From Trebouxia sp. TZW2008 (taxonomy: Eukaryota > Chlorophyta > Trebouxiophyceae > Trebouxiales > Trebouxiaceae): 64,000 bases of DNA. The notes below the pieces were generated by a model. That model worked only from the letters and a program-made list of their open reading frames with translations. It was not told the origin of the DNA and searched no databases. Positions 1-12,700 of this stretch are shown in pieces. Position 1 is the first letter of the stretch, and every line of letters starts with the position of its first letter. The position numbers were made by a program, and so were the translations under genes. The stretch lies in the NCBI GenBank assembly GCA_002118135.1, contig BDIU01000253.1:1-64000 (forward strand). The letters are read 5' to 3'.

Positions 1-82
1 TGTGTAGTTGTTGCCTCTTGAGCAGCAAGGAGCCATTGATTTGTGTAGTTGTTGCCTCTTGTGGAGCAAGGAGGACATTGAT
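1..82 (+). repeat. Imperfect direct repeat, about 45 bp x 2
   Basis: The string TGTGTAGTTGTTGCCTCTTG occurs at 1-20 and again at about 42-61. Both copies are followed by an AGCAAGGAG...CATTGAT segment. It probably lies in an intron or at an exon edge of the truncated gene at the left end. Confidence 0.8.
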
Positions 83-1281
83 GTGGGTCACGATGGCACT
101 TTACCAGCCTTTGACATTAATTCATAGCAGTGCATATCACCTTGTGGCCTGGTTTGTACACATAAGCTCAGCGTACCTATGCATCAGTTGACACGCAATG
201 TGTCTCGCAAATGCTGCACACCTGGGAACTCAAGTGAATGTTACCTGACAGGTCTTGGGCTTACTGTGTGCCTCACTTTGTGCATGAGCAAGCGCAGGAG
301 AAAGTCTGCTTGTCAAGCCGGCTGTTGTTGAACGCTGTTGTAATGCAGGTGAGGGTGATTTGGCTGCAGATGGGCAGAGGCATCGTGCTTCACCTGAAGA
401 CCCACAGACCCTGGAGCAGATCAGGCATCTCAAGCATGGCTGTTGTGTGGTCATGCTCAGGTAACCTCCCTGTACTGCTGCTGCCAATTGAAAGAAAAGA
501 ATACCAGAGTCTGTACTGTGTGGCGTCATACTCGCAGCCTCTGTGGTTACAATCAGCCTGAGGTCTAACTTGACATTGCTGTGTTGTATGTGCCTGTAGT
601 CTGGCAATGACACAGTGTCTTGTACATGCTGCAATGTTGGCAGACTGTGGCGTCTGACTGTGTGACCCGTGCATATTCTGCAGTGTGTTAATTTCACCCA
701 GGCATGTCTTGTAAGCTTTGAGATTTCCTGTTTTGGCAGGGAAGCTGAGGCTGCCTCCTTGGGCTTGGACACCAGCAGACAAACAGAAGATGCTTTGAGT
801 GTGCATGCACCTCTGGCTGTTGCAGCATGGAAAGGCAAGGGCAGCATCAACATTCTAGTCAGCAAAGGTAACTTCTGCTGTCCATGCATGCAGGATGTAT
901 CTGCTCTTGTCCGCATTTGAGTGCTTCCGACTGCATGTATCATGCTGAACTTCCTGTTGACTGATTGGTATCAGTACAAGTAGAATTCTGAAGCTGTCTC
1001 AAAAGAGCTATCACTGATGGGGTCAGCATCATCATCATCATTAACATTCACATATGTTCAAGTGAGGTGAGATTTGTGACCAATCTAGATGCATGCAGAA
1101 GCAATGAAGTGGGTTGCTGTTTGCAGGTGAATGTGCTCAAATTGCTGAAAGGCTCAAGAAAGCAGTTGGGGCTGCAGCTCATGCACAGCCGCTGCAGAAT
1201 CAAGCAGGCGCTGTTCTTGGTCCACAAACTGCACAAGCTAAATTGCCAGGATATGAGGGTGATGCAGAAATGCAGACATAA
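1..1281 (+). CDS. 3' part of an unidentified protein gene (5' end outside window)
   Basis: Three consecutive exons join in frame and end in a stop: 349-460, 740-867 and 1127-1281 (TAA at 1279-1281). Each has a CAG or GGCAG acceptor and a GTAACC/GTAACT-type donor where expected. The joined tail is about 130 residues, alanine- and glutamine-rich near the end (AVGAAAHAQ, LGPQTAQAK), and contains the hydrophobic stretch HGCCVVML and the motif GSINILVSKGE. I recognise no family. Earlier exons in 1-340 could not be placed. Positions 1-80 hold a direct repeat of about 45 bp like the exon-edge duplications elsewhere in the window. The next gene is convergent. The splicing is well supported; the identity is unknown. 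Confidence 0.55.
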
Positions 1282-2024
1282 GTGGCTGTCTGTTTCAGCA
1301 GCAGAACTAGTGCAATTGCTTCAACTGGCTGTTGATGTAGGTTAGCTTAGGTGTAGCTTATGCTTGCATCGTAGCTTGTGACAGGCCACCTGTTGTGTAC
1401 ACTATTAAGTCTCTAGCATTGCTCTTGTACTCACGCTCGAGACTAGTACTTGCGGTTTTCTTTCGCAAATCTTCTGCTATTCTGCAGCACCTAAAAGCGC
1501 TGCGTCCTTCATTGTGCCAGTGAGGTACAGATACACATAAATAACTTGCGCGGTCCTGTAAGCATCCGCACATAGTGCTTCGCTCAGTGAATCGCGCACG
1601 TCAACGAATGTCATTCACTGTAGCTGTCTTACTGCAACACACACTGCAGGGACGTCAAGTCTTACATCGAAAGTGGATAAATTCATACCGAAAACAATGA
1701 TTGCTGGCAGTCATTCTAGCTACTCTGCCAAACCGATTTCGTTCACAAAACTGCCGGTAAAACATGAATTTCCAGGCTGAACATTGGACACCAGACACAC
1801 CACAAAAATCTGAACACTTCGAAAGGCAAGACAAAAAGAATAGTGTTGGCCAAGCAACAACAGGAACAGATGAAGACGGTGCAAACACAAAGATGCCCTT
1901 TATGCTTTTTGATAAGGCATATGCTATCCCCCAACTTGCTGGCATGTGCCTGAATATATGCTTAGCAGGTGTTGCACCGCATGGCCTCAAATGTAATGTA
2001 CATCAAAACAGAAAACACAGGTGT
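1282..2024. other. Convergent 3' interval with a CpG-rich patch
   Basis: This separates the stop of the left-end gene (1281) from the stop of the prenyl synthase (2025). I see no convincing coding exon. Minus-strand open frames around 1655-1990 are probably 3' UTR. The segment at about 1430-1640 is markedly richer in CpG than its surroundings (CGCTCGAG, CGCGGTC, ATCGCGCACG). Elsewhere in this window that composition marks gene 5' ends, so an unannotated transcript start here is possible. Confidence 0.4.
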
Positions 2025-4496
2025 TCAGTACAGGCGATCCAACACGTAGGCAACCATGCCCTCCATTGACTCTTTTGCTTCAGACTGCTCAAGACACTGA
2101 AGCGACGCCAAAGCCTGCACACCCAACTTGCATCAGTGCGCACTACACAGTGAATACACAATGAATTTGACACATGGATAAGCTGAAAAGCACAAAATCT
2201 TGCATGCAGCTGCAACCCTGACCAAACAGCAGCTGTGCTAGCTAGCCAGGACAGGTAGCACGCGACAGCATGCTCAGGTGCAAACAAATGCTTGAAGCCT
2301 GCGGTAAGCACCTTGCAGACAGGAGATACTTTATAGATGTCTGACCTTATCTGCTTCTTCTGTCGCTAACCTCCTGGCAGCAGCTACTCCACCGCCGTTT
2401 CTAACAAGCTCAATAGCTTGCTCCAAATCTCCTTCCTCACTAAACTCAGAATCTATCAACTCTTCAAGTTCATCACCACGTGGACTTTGCAATGCAAACA
2501 AAACAGGCGCTGTGAGGTTGCCAGTGGCCAAGTCTTGCCCCTGCGAATCACATTGAAGTCAGCAATCTGGGCTGAGCTTACGAGCAAGAAATCTGTCTGC
2601 TGCAGAATGCATGCATGCACTGAACAAGTCTCTCTGCTACAAAATGCATGCATGCAGTCATAGATTCTCTGCCGCAGAGTGCATGCATGCCATTACACAG
2701 TGCAGAATACATACATGCAGTGGTAGACTTCCTCTGCGGCAGAATGCAGTCTGTACCTGAGGCTTTCCAAGCTGCTCTGCTGTCTGAGTGAAGTCAAGGA
2801 TGTCATCTATAATCTGGAAAGCTAAGCCAAGGTGGCGCCCATACTCAAACATACTGTCTTTGACAGTCTGTGAGCACCCGCTGAATACAGCTGCAGATTT
2901 GCAGCTGGCTGCTATCAAAGATGCTGTCTTGTAAAAATTCTTGTCCATATATTCCTCCAGCGTCATACTCGTGTCAAAAAGTTTCTGCTGTTGGCTGATT
3001 TCGCCATTCGCAAAGTCAGCAATCACTTGACTGATCAGCTTGATCACCTGTACAGCACGTGCGTTTGAGGAACCACAGCAGTTGCATGCAATTGAGCAGC
3101 GCTTGCATGTGCTGGCACAGGAACTGCATGTGCTACCATAGCTAGCTTGTGCAACTGAACGCTGACTGAGACAATGTAAACTACAAGCGCTGATTTGACT
3201 GCTCCTATGGCGATTGCATGTATGGCAAGACCATAGTGTGTGTGGCAATGGCATGCATGGCATTCAGTGGCATGTATGGCAGGAAATCAAAGCATGGCGG
3301 AGTCAGTGCACAAAGTGTGTACCTCCAGGTTGTCCAGCTTTGCCAGGAACCAGGATGACTGAGCAAACAGAAAGTCACCAACCAGCACAGCAACTTTAGT
3401 GCCAAACATTTTGTTGACAGTGGGAGCTCCTGCAACATGCAGCAGGCACAGTTAGCCACTTGACATGCCACAGTGAAAAGCTGGGTGAAGTTCTGGCCAG
3501 TCTAAGCAGCAGAACCCCCACAAGGCTCAAGCAGCTACAATGCAGGCAAAGCTTGATGGGATCATGTACCTCGTCGCACGCTGCTTTCATCTAACACATC
3601 GTCATGTACAAGACTAGCTGTGTGAATCATCTCCACAATCTCAGCAAGCCGCCTATGTTGCTCTGTGATGTCCCTGTGTGTGCAAAGTGAACGTGTGAGT
3701 TTGTCTCCATAGCTATCTGCAATTGCAGCTTGTGCAAGCATCTCAGCAGACAACCTACACACCTTTGGCCGTTGCTAGCACAGGTTGCTCTGGATGCCAG
3801 AAACACAATAGCAGGCCGAAGCTTTTTACCGCCGGCGCCAAAGATCTGATCAGCTGCCATCACTAACAAGGGATGTCTGCCACCGACTATACCACGAAGA
3901 TTGGCATTCATGGTTTCCATATCAGCTTTGACTGGTGCTAGTATCTGGCTGATGGACACTGAGGCTGAGCTGGATGCTGACTGCTGCGACTCGGGCGGTT
4001 GAATGGCCACACTGCCGATGTCATACTGGGTTTGATCACTTTCACTCGAATCGCTACTGCTCGCAACGCTTATGTCCTCTCTGCTCGGAGCATATACTCG
4101 CACAGGCGCAGCCGCACGCGACCAAGCATGTTGTTGCGAATCCTCGTGTCCATTGAATTGTGCAGCGACAGTGTACTTGTTATCAAAGCGCGCAGCGCTT
4201 CGGTGAGACTGTTGTCGCTGAAGCTCTTTGCGGCCAGAACCAGACTGCTGTGCACGAGCACTTGAGAGGAGACCGCTGCGAATCGAGGTTCTAACGCGGA
4301 CTCTGCCAGCTCTGCTAGGCCCTCCTTTGAAAGCCATTCTTACTGGAAGGCGCCGCTCGCACTTGCTGCAACTGCCCAAGCCCAATTGTGGCTTCCTCAG
4401 CCTCAGATTACGTCGTGGCACTCCGCTAAGCTTACGTATACACGCTGAAGCGCGGCAAGGTAAAAACGCTGAACGTATGCGACGCGCGACGTGCAA
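2025..4496 (-). CDS. Solanesyl/polyprenyl diphosphate synthase, probably plastid-targeted
   Basis: A trans-type polyprenyl diphosphate synthase that extends allylic diphosphates with isopentenyl diphosphate, probably making the plastoquinone side chain. Six exons join cleanly. The first carries a long basic, serine-rich leader (start at 4496, or the internal Met at 4337), then [12 protein letters not shown]. The second has the first aspartate-rich motif in [15 protein letters not shown] (about 3675-3566). The third reads APTVNKMFG...[15 protein letters not shown] (about 3432-3328). The fourth holds GEISQQ, the [10 protein letters not shown] motif and the second aspartate motif [10 protein letters not shown] (about 3050-2757). 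The fifth has [11 protein letters not shown] (about 2530-2342). The last ends in AYVLDRLY and a stop at 2025. The domain order and both DDxxD motifs are complete, so it should be active. Plastid targeting is inferred from the leader only. It is divergent from the RNase H1 gene. Solanesyl rather than geranylgeranyl specificity is a family-level inference. Confidence 0.92.
2580..2760. repeat. Intronic repeat of about 50 bp, four decayed copies, next to prenyl synthase exon 4
   Basis: The pattern CTGC-rich stretch, AGAATGCATGCATGCA, then CTGCCGCAGA-like recurs about four times and ends at the donor edge of the exon carrying DDILDF. It is rich in TGCATGCATG. It fits the window-wide habit of repeats packed against an exon edge. 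Confidence 0.65.
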
Positions 4497-4678
4497 CCAC
4501 CTCCAGGAGACTCCTTGTTAATTGCCCTTAAGCGCAGCATGCCCCGAATGGCTACTGTGTGCTGCAACGGTGACTCGTGATAGTGCTGCGCATCTACTCG
4601 AGCCTTGATGCGCGCTGTCGCCTGCAGCTCATGCCCTTTGGGCTTGAAGCTCGCTGCACTTCTCTCCTGACTGACTGT
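4497..4678. promoter_or_regulatory. Compact divergent promoter, prenyl synthase / RNase H1
   Basis: Only about 180 bp (340 bp if the inner Met of the synthase is used) lies between two divergent start codons. CpG density is raised from about 4050 to 5000 relative to the gene bodies. No TATA box is evident. The shared promoter is inferred from geometry and composition. Confidence 0.5.
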
Positions 4679-6479
4679 ATGACCAAGTCGAAGTTTTACG
4701 CTGTCAGGAAGGGCCTGGTTCCAGGCATATATCGAAGCTGGGACGCTTGCAAGCAGCAAACGCAAGGCGTTTCCGGAGCTGTTTTCCAGAGCTTCAAGAC
4801 GCAACAAGCTGCTGAGCACTATCTCGAGAGTGATGTCGGCATAGCGCCAGTGAGCACGTCGACGCGAAGGACACCAGCAAAACGCAAGAACAGAAGTTCG
4901 CCAGAAGAAGGGGCTCCGAACGTGGCAGCTGAAGCTTCGCATTCTGAAGACGACGCTGCTAAAGGTCGTGACAAAATAGAAGATCGCTCTTCAGCAGCTC
5001 GCTCTGACACAGCGGCATTGCCGTCATGGATGGACCCTGAGGCCACATACAGACTGGTAAATGGCGTGTTGCTTGAACAAATGCACGCGAGCATAACAGA
5101 TCAGCTGATTATGTTGAGGCTTGTGTGTTGTGTAGGAATTTGATGGGGCCTCCAGGGGAAACCCAGGCCGAGCTGGGGCAGGAGCTGCTCTTTTTGAGGA
5201 CAAAAGCAACAAACAAGTATGCCAACCACCTTGCCCTAGTCAAGACCAGCTAAATGACGTTCATCAATACGATAAATAAGTTTGGGAGCAAAGTTTTGCT
5301 GTACACTAAACAAGGCATATTACAGGTTGGGAGCATCTGTTTGAAGCTTGGCTACATGACGAACAACCAGGCAGAGTACTATGGTCTATTGGCTGGTCTT
5401 GAGGCTGCCCAGACTGTAGGTGTCAAGCACCTCAAAGTTCTTGGAGACTCTCAGCTCATCATCAGACAGGTGGCAACTGTCCTCTGTTTCAGCTGGATAA
5501 AGTGCATGTTGTTGCCAAACGTTAGCGACATATGCTGCTGTAGGTCAATGGTCAGTACAAGGTCAGCAATACTGCTCTTCAGGGCTTGTACGCACGGGTC
5601 AAGCTTGTTCTTAAAGCATTTCAGCACAGCCAAATCAAGCATGTTCTCAGGTATGCATGTCTTGAGACATTCCTGTGAGCGTGTCAATCCCTCAACAAAC
5701 AGGGGCATGAAAGTTCAAGCTTACAGCTGTTCATTGCATGGTCTGACAGGGAACACAATAAAGTGGCAGATGAGCTGTCAAATAGGGCTATAGATACAGC
5801 TGGATGGCAAGGCTTGAAAGACTTGCAGGTAATGCCCCATAATCTAGTAGCATGTTGCTGGTTTGCAAAAGATTATTGCTTTTGATGTGCTCAAATTATT
5901 TCAATTAGAAAACAAGAATCTGCTGGAGGTATTGCATTGGCAGAGCCTTTGTGCTGCAATGCAGGGTCAGCTGTGGGGCTCATGCAAAGTTGACTCTGGT
6001 GCTCATCCCACTGCCGCAATGGTAGGAATTGAGACAGCTGTCAGACCGCACAAGCAAGCATGTGCTTGAAGCATCATGGCTCTGCTAGTTCACAGACAAG
6101 TCGTGTTGATGATTTTGTTCAAAGTGGCTCCATACAATGGTTTCATGGGCTGTCAATGGATTTGTATGCTGCCTAGGTTCAACCGCTAGCACTACTGGCA
6201 GCATTGCCAGGAGCTCAATGGACGTGCAGCCAAGCATACGGTGGCCAATTACTTTCAATGAGCAGCATCATGCGAGGACCACATGTACCACAATACAGTC
6301 ATACATCTGCTATGCCTCAGTCTGTGATGCATGCTCAGAAACCCGGGACTGGACGCCTTTTACCCTCTGTCCTACCACGTACTGCCAAAAAGTTGCAGAG
6401 AGCTAGACGTGTAACAGGGGGTCGTCAATCAGTCATGCAGCAATGTGTGAATACTATGAGGCAATTTTGCAAGTGTTGA
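4679..6479 (+). CDS. Ribonuclease H1 with N-terminal hybrid-binding domain
   Basis: Degrades the RNA strand of RNA-DNA hybrids. Exon 1 (4679-5056) encodes the hybrid-binding (caulimovirus-viroplasmin type) domain: FYAVRKGLVPGIYRSW, then FQSFKTQQAAEHYL, followed by a charged linker. Exon 2 starts at 5136 and joins in phase as YRL|EFDGASRGNPGRAGAG, which gives the first catalytic aspartate. Later exons supply the catalytic glutamate (MTNNQAEYYGLLAGLEAA, about 5334-5420), the next aspartate (LGDSQLIIRQ, about 5441-5468) and the final part (HNKVADELSNRAID, about 5752-5795). All four active-site acids are visible. The C-terminus runs on through exons at about 6061-6170 and 6209-6479 into a basic tail (AKKLQRARRVTGGRQ) not typical of the core enzyme. 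The exact splicing of that tail is tentative. Start chosen at 4679 because the domain begins immediately after; an in-frame Met at 4577 is also possible. Confidence 0.88.
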
Positions 6480-6752
6480 AGGACTGATCTGGAGCAGGAC
6501 ACACACTCATCTTGCTCTGTCTATGCACCCGCAGTACTCAGGCCTATCAAATTTTTAGGTGTCATCTGTTATGCCATGCTTGTTTGATGTCCTATGTGGC
6601 TGGCGTGCCAGCAATGTATCCCCAGATGCCCCCACTCCCTTTTTGATTTTTCCCTTCTGCGGCCTTGCTATGTTTCCTGCATACGTAGCATCGACTAGTC
6701 CAGAACAGATTTTGACATTATGCTGACATGTTAGGTTTTGCTTCGCATTTCG
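6480..6752. other. Convergent 3' interval
   Basis: Short non-coding stretch between the RNase H1 stop and the tentative stop of the ACBP-kelch gene. Nothing recognisable apart from AT-rich 3'-UTR-like sequence. Confidence 0.4.
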
Positions 6753-9700
6753 TCAAGACACTGAGCAAGAGCTGTGTGATAAGCTAGGCCAGAGTTCATC
6801 AGCAATGCCATAATGCATGCAACACTTCTTTCCTGACGCCCAATGCCCATCTAAATTCAGAGGGCTTGTGTAGCCAGCAATTGCAGACATTAGATGCAAC
6901 GAGGTCCTAGTACAGCTGTAGCAAGAAGTACAATAAAGACATCAAGTGCCAAGAAATCACAGGAGATTTGCAGCAGGAAATGGAGTGCACTTGCATGTGC
7001 AGTCTTACCTGTGGTGTTGCAATTCTTTTTCCAGCTCCTCCATCTGACTCAGCTGTTGCTGCTGCTCAGCAACTGTCACTTCAAGTCTCATGACCTTAGC
7101 TTGCTCCTCAGCAAGCTGTGCCTCAGCATCATTGGCGCGCTGCAGGCATTTGCAAGAAGTGACAGCAGCAATGAAGTCATGCCTTTAATCAGGGAATACA
7201 AGCATGTCTTGCATATCAAGTTTGTGAAGGTTGGCCAAACGCCTCGTTCGTCAGACATCACTACTTATGCTTCGCTAAGCATGTATGGACACAGAACCAT
7301 CCAACCAATGTATGCAACAGGGTGAACAATCTGTGGTAACGTGCATATCATGCATGCAATCAAAGTCAGCCCCCAACATGCCTGTCATGCTTGACGCACA
7401 GCACAAAACGCCAACCTGTTCAGCTTCTGCCAACCCAGCTTGGGAAGAGGTGAGTTGACGCCGCATGAGCGCAAGTTCTGTGCCAGCTGCCTCCTTGGCT
7501 GCAGCAGCTTCCTTCTCAGCCACTGCTACTCTCTGCAAGGCGGAGGTCAACTGCTCCTGCAGCATCCTTGCCTGCTCTATGTGCCCAGACTCCTGTTGCT
7601 GTATGCTCTGGGAAGCATCATCGCTAAGGCCATCTGCCACTGGACTGCTGGCATCCACCACATTGCCTGCAGCATGGTGCATATGTTATGTTGACCAGGG
7701 GAAATAAAGCACGATTGGCTGCTTGCAACATGCCAATCAAAGAGAGTCTATCAACATAGGTGAGACAGGGGCAACATGCATCAGCTTGAGTGTGAATTGT
7801 ATTACAAGTATCCTGATTCAAAGGACCTGCAAGTCTCTGAATGCAAGGACAAAACTCAATCTGCTGTTGATGCGTTCCAGCTGAACCGTTTGGATCTCAA
7901 GCATCTTATTCTCCCGCTGCTAGATGCCAAACGCTGATGCCATACGCACAAACCAAATGCCAGGACAACATATACTGCGTCTGGAATTGCTGCCAACCCA
8001 CCGTTCGCAGGTGGCGTATGCTTTGGAGACGCCTGCTTCTGTGCAAGGGAGCCAGATCTGGAGCGTGCAGCCTCTAGATGCTTGTTGTACTGCTCCTTGG
8101 GGGTTTCCAGCGCTACTGGGCGGTTGTGTGGGTCTCTGCTGTGTTGAGGAGACTGCGCTTGTGTCTGCGCTACGCCCTTGGGTGATGACACTGTGTCTGC
8201 CTCCTGCTGCTGTACAGCCTTTTGGTGTGCTGCATGGTCTGCAGTTGAACAACACACGTCCTTGTCATGACGCCATAAAATAACTGGCCCAACTTGTGCC
8301 ATAGACATCTAGCACATGCGCTAACAAGTCAAAGTTGACAACTATTGTTAGTAAGATCTGCACTTTCATTTCATACTATGTCAAGTTAGTGTGTCAAGCT
8401 GTACCTCACACATTCCTTTGGCTTTGTCTTTCGCTGTCTGCTAGCTTGTGCTTGAATTCAGAGACCTTTCGGGAGCGTGTGCATACAATAGGGCTCAGGC
8501 TTCAGGAAGGACTTGAGAGCCGCGCAGCAATGCATAATTTTTCACAGATGCTCTGTCCCAGCAGTTTGGTGGTGCATAGCACAGACACGCACTGGTACAA
8601 ACCTCATGTGCACAGTGTTGACAGTACAAAATTGGAGGTGAGGTTGCACATCTGGGTTGAACATCTGCAAGGAAGATGAGGTTGCACACCTGGCTTAAAC
8701 ATCTGCAGGGCGCTTTGGTACTTCCCATTGTACCCGCCAAATGATAGCAGGCATCTGGCATAAGGCACAGCCTCTACCGTTAAGCCCTCACTGACTATGG
8801 CACTCCTTGCCTCTGCATGACTCACTGTGGACCAGGCCAGAAGTTCACTCTCATCATCACCGCTTCCCAAAGGCGTCAAGTCCAGAGCAACCATGTCTGT
8901 GCAGCCACTTGTGTTGTTGCCGCCGCCTACCAGATACCAGTGGCTGCCAATGACGTCCCCAGCATGACCTACGCGCAGACTCACAAGAGCAATGGATGCT
9001 ATGATGACAAACACCAACAGCCATTTACTGTAAGTTCACTAGTGTCCTGTGGCCCCCTGGTGAGTATCTAGCAGAACAATAAATTGACATAGAAATGGTA
9101 AGTGAAATGGACGCTGAATCTCAGACTTGAGAACTAATATTGTGCACAATTTGTCCAAAAGCAAGAGATGCAAGAGCTGCAAAGTGACATAAGCTCCACT
9201 GCCTACAGCTAGCTGTCTCAAATGCATAATAACGGTTGGCTGATCATGCAATGCTGCAATGGCAGGTTTAGTTTACAACATGGACCAACAACAGAACAAG
9301 ACAAAACACAATGGAGCAGAAGGACACAAAGTACAGCAAATGTTAGTTCTATGGGGAAGGTGATGGCCCCTGAATAGCTAGGCAGTTCCAATGCAATGTC
9401 TGAGTGTCTAAGACATACAGATGATTGAAGAAAAGCTGTCTTTTCCAAACCCCAAGAAAAATCAGAACTGCAAGTTGACATAGGCCTCATGATGCAGAAC
9501 AACATAGAACCAAATGAAACAAAACAAAACACAGCAAAGGCTAAAGTCCTCTACCTGCTCGTGGGGTTGGCGTTGGTCCCTGTGTAGCTGGGCAAAACCA
9601 GTGCAAGGTCTCAGTGTCCAAGACATACAGATCATTGAAGCAGTTTGCTACAGAGCCTCCTCCAAAGATCAGCAGATACCTCGCCTGGAAGGCTGCTGCT

Positions 9701-12700
9701 GCATGAGCAGAGCGGGCTGGCGGAGGACTGCCTGCAGCAGCATTTGTGTTACATCGCTGATGTCGCGCCATCAGCCCCTGCTTTTTGGGCTCTTCATAAC
9801 ACACTGCTTTGTTGGCAGTCTAGCAAGTCAGCTTCCTGCAGTGGTCTGCTGATGTACGTCTTAATTCTGATTGGACAATGCAAGTGCCAATGATGACACT
9901 GGCCAATGTGCATTGGTGGATGCATGGTCATCTGCATGCTGCGTGCATTTCAATGCCTGCCTACCAGTGACTTCTGGAGATTGCCATTCCATGTCTGCTA
10001 GATCGAGGATGAAGAGGTCGCCTTGAGGCCTTCGGGCAGCATCCTCCCCACCAAACAGATATACCTTGTTACCCACAAGCGTGCCCTGCCAACATTGCAT
10101 TCATTCAGACAGGTATACCTGGTTGGCCATAAATGCTCCCTGCCAACATTGCATTCACTCAAACAGCATCTACAATCTGTCAACAATCAACGTCAATGCA
10201 ATATTGGCTGTGGAACCCATCAATGCTTTGTACATTGTAGGTTGCTTTCACTGTGTGCAGCATGCATTGGTGGTGCAGATAGCCAATAAGTATTGATCAC
10301 CAGAAGTCATTGTCATGTTATGACTGCAGTTGAGCAAAAGCTCCATGCATGATCGGTGAAGAGAGCTGACAACTACTGCAGCAAAGTCTTTGTTGTGACT
10401 TTGACAGCAGTCAAGCAAAAGCTCAAAAGGCCTTACAGAGTGGCCACCTCGCTGTGGTGGCGGGTTGCCATTGGGACTCATGATGGACCATTCATTCTTG
10501 TGAGTGTCCAGCACTCGCACCACCATAAACAGCTTAGCATCTTTTGCCTGCACAGCCAACCCATTCTGTCAACAAGCAGCTGATGATTGTCAAAACCTCT
10601 CCCGCTAAGATCAGTTGACAGAAGGAAGGGTCACATAAACATCCCATAGTGTCCAGACAAATCAGGCAGTTGAATGCTTGCTGGGGTGAGGGCTGGATCC
10701 CACAAATCCAACCTTCTGCTGGTGGCTGTCCTAGAGGCAGTAACGTTGGGCGGGTTCCACTCACAAACGCTCTTATTCTGCAGCCTCAAGACACATACTG
10801 TCTTGGGTCAAATCTGTGATGTACAAAGAAAATTTGTTTTTGTGATAAGCTGAAATCACATCATCCAAACACACAGATGCTGCAGCCAGATCTAGTCAAC
10901 ACCTTTCTAACGTGGGAGTGTGTGCCTGCCTCATTGAAGGACCCAATGCACAGCAGATTGGAGCCCCATGATGACGCCTCAAGGCATAGACTTTGCTTTC
11001 TCTGGATGGGGTCAAATCATGCCATACAGATACAGATGCTGCAGCCAGACAATCCAGTCAACACCTTTCTAGCGTGGGAGTATGTGCCTGCCTTAGTGTG
11101 GCCCCCAATGCACAGCAGATTGGAGCCCCAAGCAAGCAGTGCATGACCAGCACTAGGAGGCAGGGCTGTAGATGACCCTGGCTTGCTGTCATCTTCCTTG
11201 TGACCAAGCAGAGGTGATGTGACAGCTGGTACAATCTCATCAAAGGTGCCTCCGCCAATGGGAGGCAAAGGCTTGGCAGCTGTGGTGATGAGTTGCCAGG
11301 TCAAGCTGTCCAAGCTGAGCACCCAGACATCACTCAAGTACCGCCCGCCTGCATGGTGCACCAGCATCAGAAGATGCACATGTGGTGTCACAGATTGCTC
11401 ATGTTTCAAAGCATGCAGCAAGGACTGATTGGGTCAATCAGCATGTCTGTGCAGCATGTATAGCATTACAGTGCTGGTCAAGCTGTGGGGCAGCCTTGTC
11501 ATCAAGCATCACAAGCAGAAACCACGCAAGCTCTTTGCAAATGGGCATGCATATGGTAGCAATGCCAGCCCTACAGTCTAAAAGGCAGATAAGGCTGCAT
11601 GTCGGAAGCGTGAGCCAACAACTCCTTCCCTTCCCTTCTTCCTTCCTTCTCACTTGCCTAAAACAGTCTGCAACATGCGCCAGCTACATCAGATGCTGCA
11701 ACACAAGCGCGATGGCAGTCAGCAAGCTCACCACAGTTGCCGCCAATGATATACAGGTGATGTCCGACAATTGCTGCAGCATGCTCATAGCGTGGCGGCG
11801 GCCGCTTTCTATCCGACTGAACAGGACTGACCCATTGCCCAGAGGCAGCCAATGTCTTAACAGCGTCTGTGAGGGAGACAGCTGACTGTGGGGACTGTGC
11901 TTTGGATGATTCAGCTGCTGTGTGGCTTTGCACATTGCCATTGGCAGCAGGATGACGTGGCGATGCTGCATGTGAACGAGGTGTGCTGCTGCTGTCTGGC
12001 ACACTGCTGCTGACAGGAAGCTCCCTTGTGGGGCTGGAGGCAGGACTGTGGGACCCTGCCTCGTACTCATCCCACCATGCAGGCTGCGTGCAACGTACAG
12101 CTCATGTCAACCACATAGCATGCATGTCACCCTATTCCATCTATGCTACAACTTGTGGAGGCGTCATGCAATGCACAGCTCACATCAGCTTGCATGGCAT
12201 GCGTGTGACCCTGCTTTGTGTTCATTGCACCATGAGGCCATGTACGATGTACTTGCATAGCATGCATGAGACCCCGTTTTGCACTCATCCCACCAGGAAG
12301 GCTGCATGTAAATGGGAAGCTAACATCACCTTGCATAGCATGCACTGGTACCATGCTCCATACTCAGGACACCACTGGGGGCATCTGCAATGTGCAGCTC
12401 ATGTTGACTTACATAGCATGCATGCTGTGTGTTTGTGTAAGCTCCATACGAGGCGTTGGCTCTGCAATCAGGCGAAATGCGCATGCAGAACTTTCTGTTT
12501 CTGGACTGTATGTGCCTAGCATGAGGTTTTGCCTGGTATCAAAGCAGGCTTGCAAGGGAGGCTTGCCAATCAGACGGCCATACGTGCAACATCTCTTGTG
12601 CTCAAAATGTATGTATCTGACAGGAGGCTTTACTAGCATTCAGGGAGGCTTGCATGGCAGGGGAAGCGTACAAGCTCATCTTCTAGCAAGCGCACATACA

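Noticed and set aside
10600..10780. Possible extra kelch exon on minus (frame with TRPTLLPLGQPPAEG)
   Set aside because: The exons on either side (IGGHTK and AKDAKLFMVVRVLDTH) join directly in frame, so this is more likely intron sequence.
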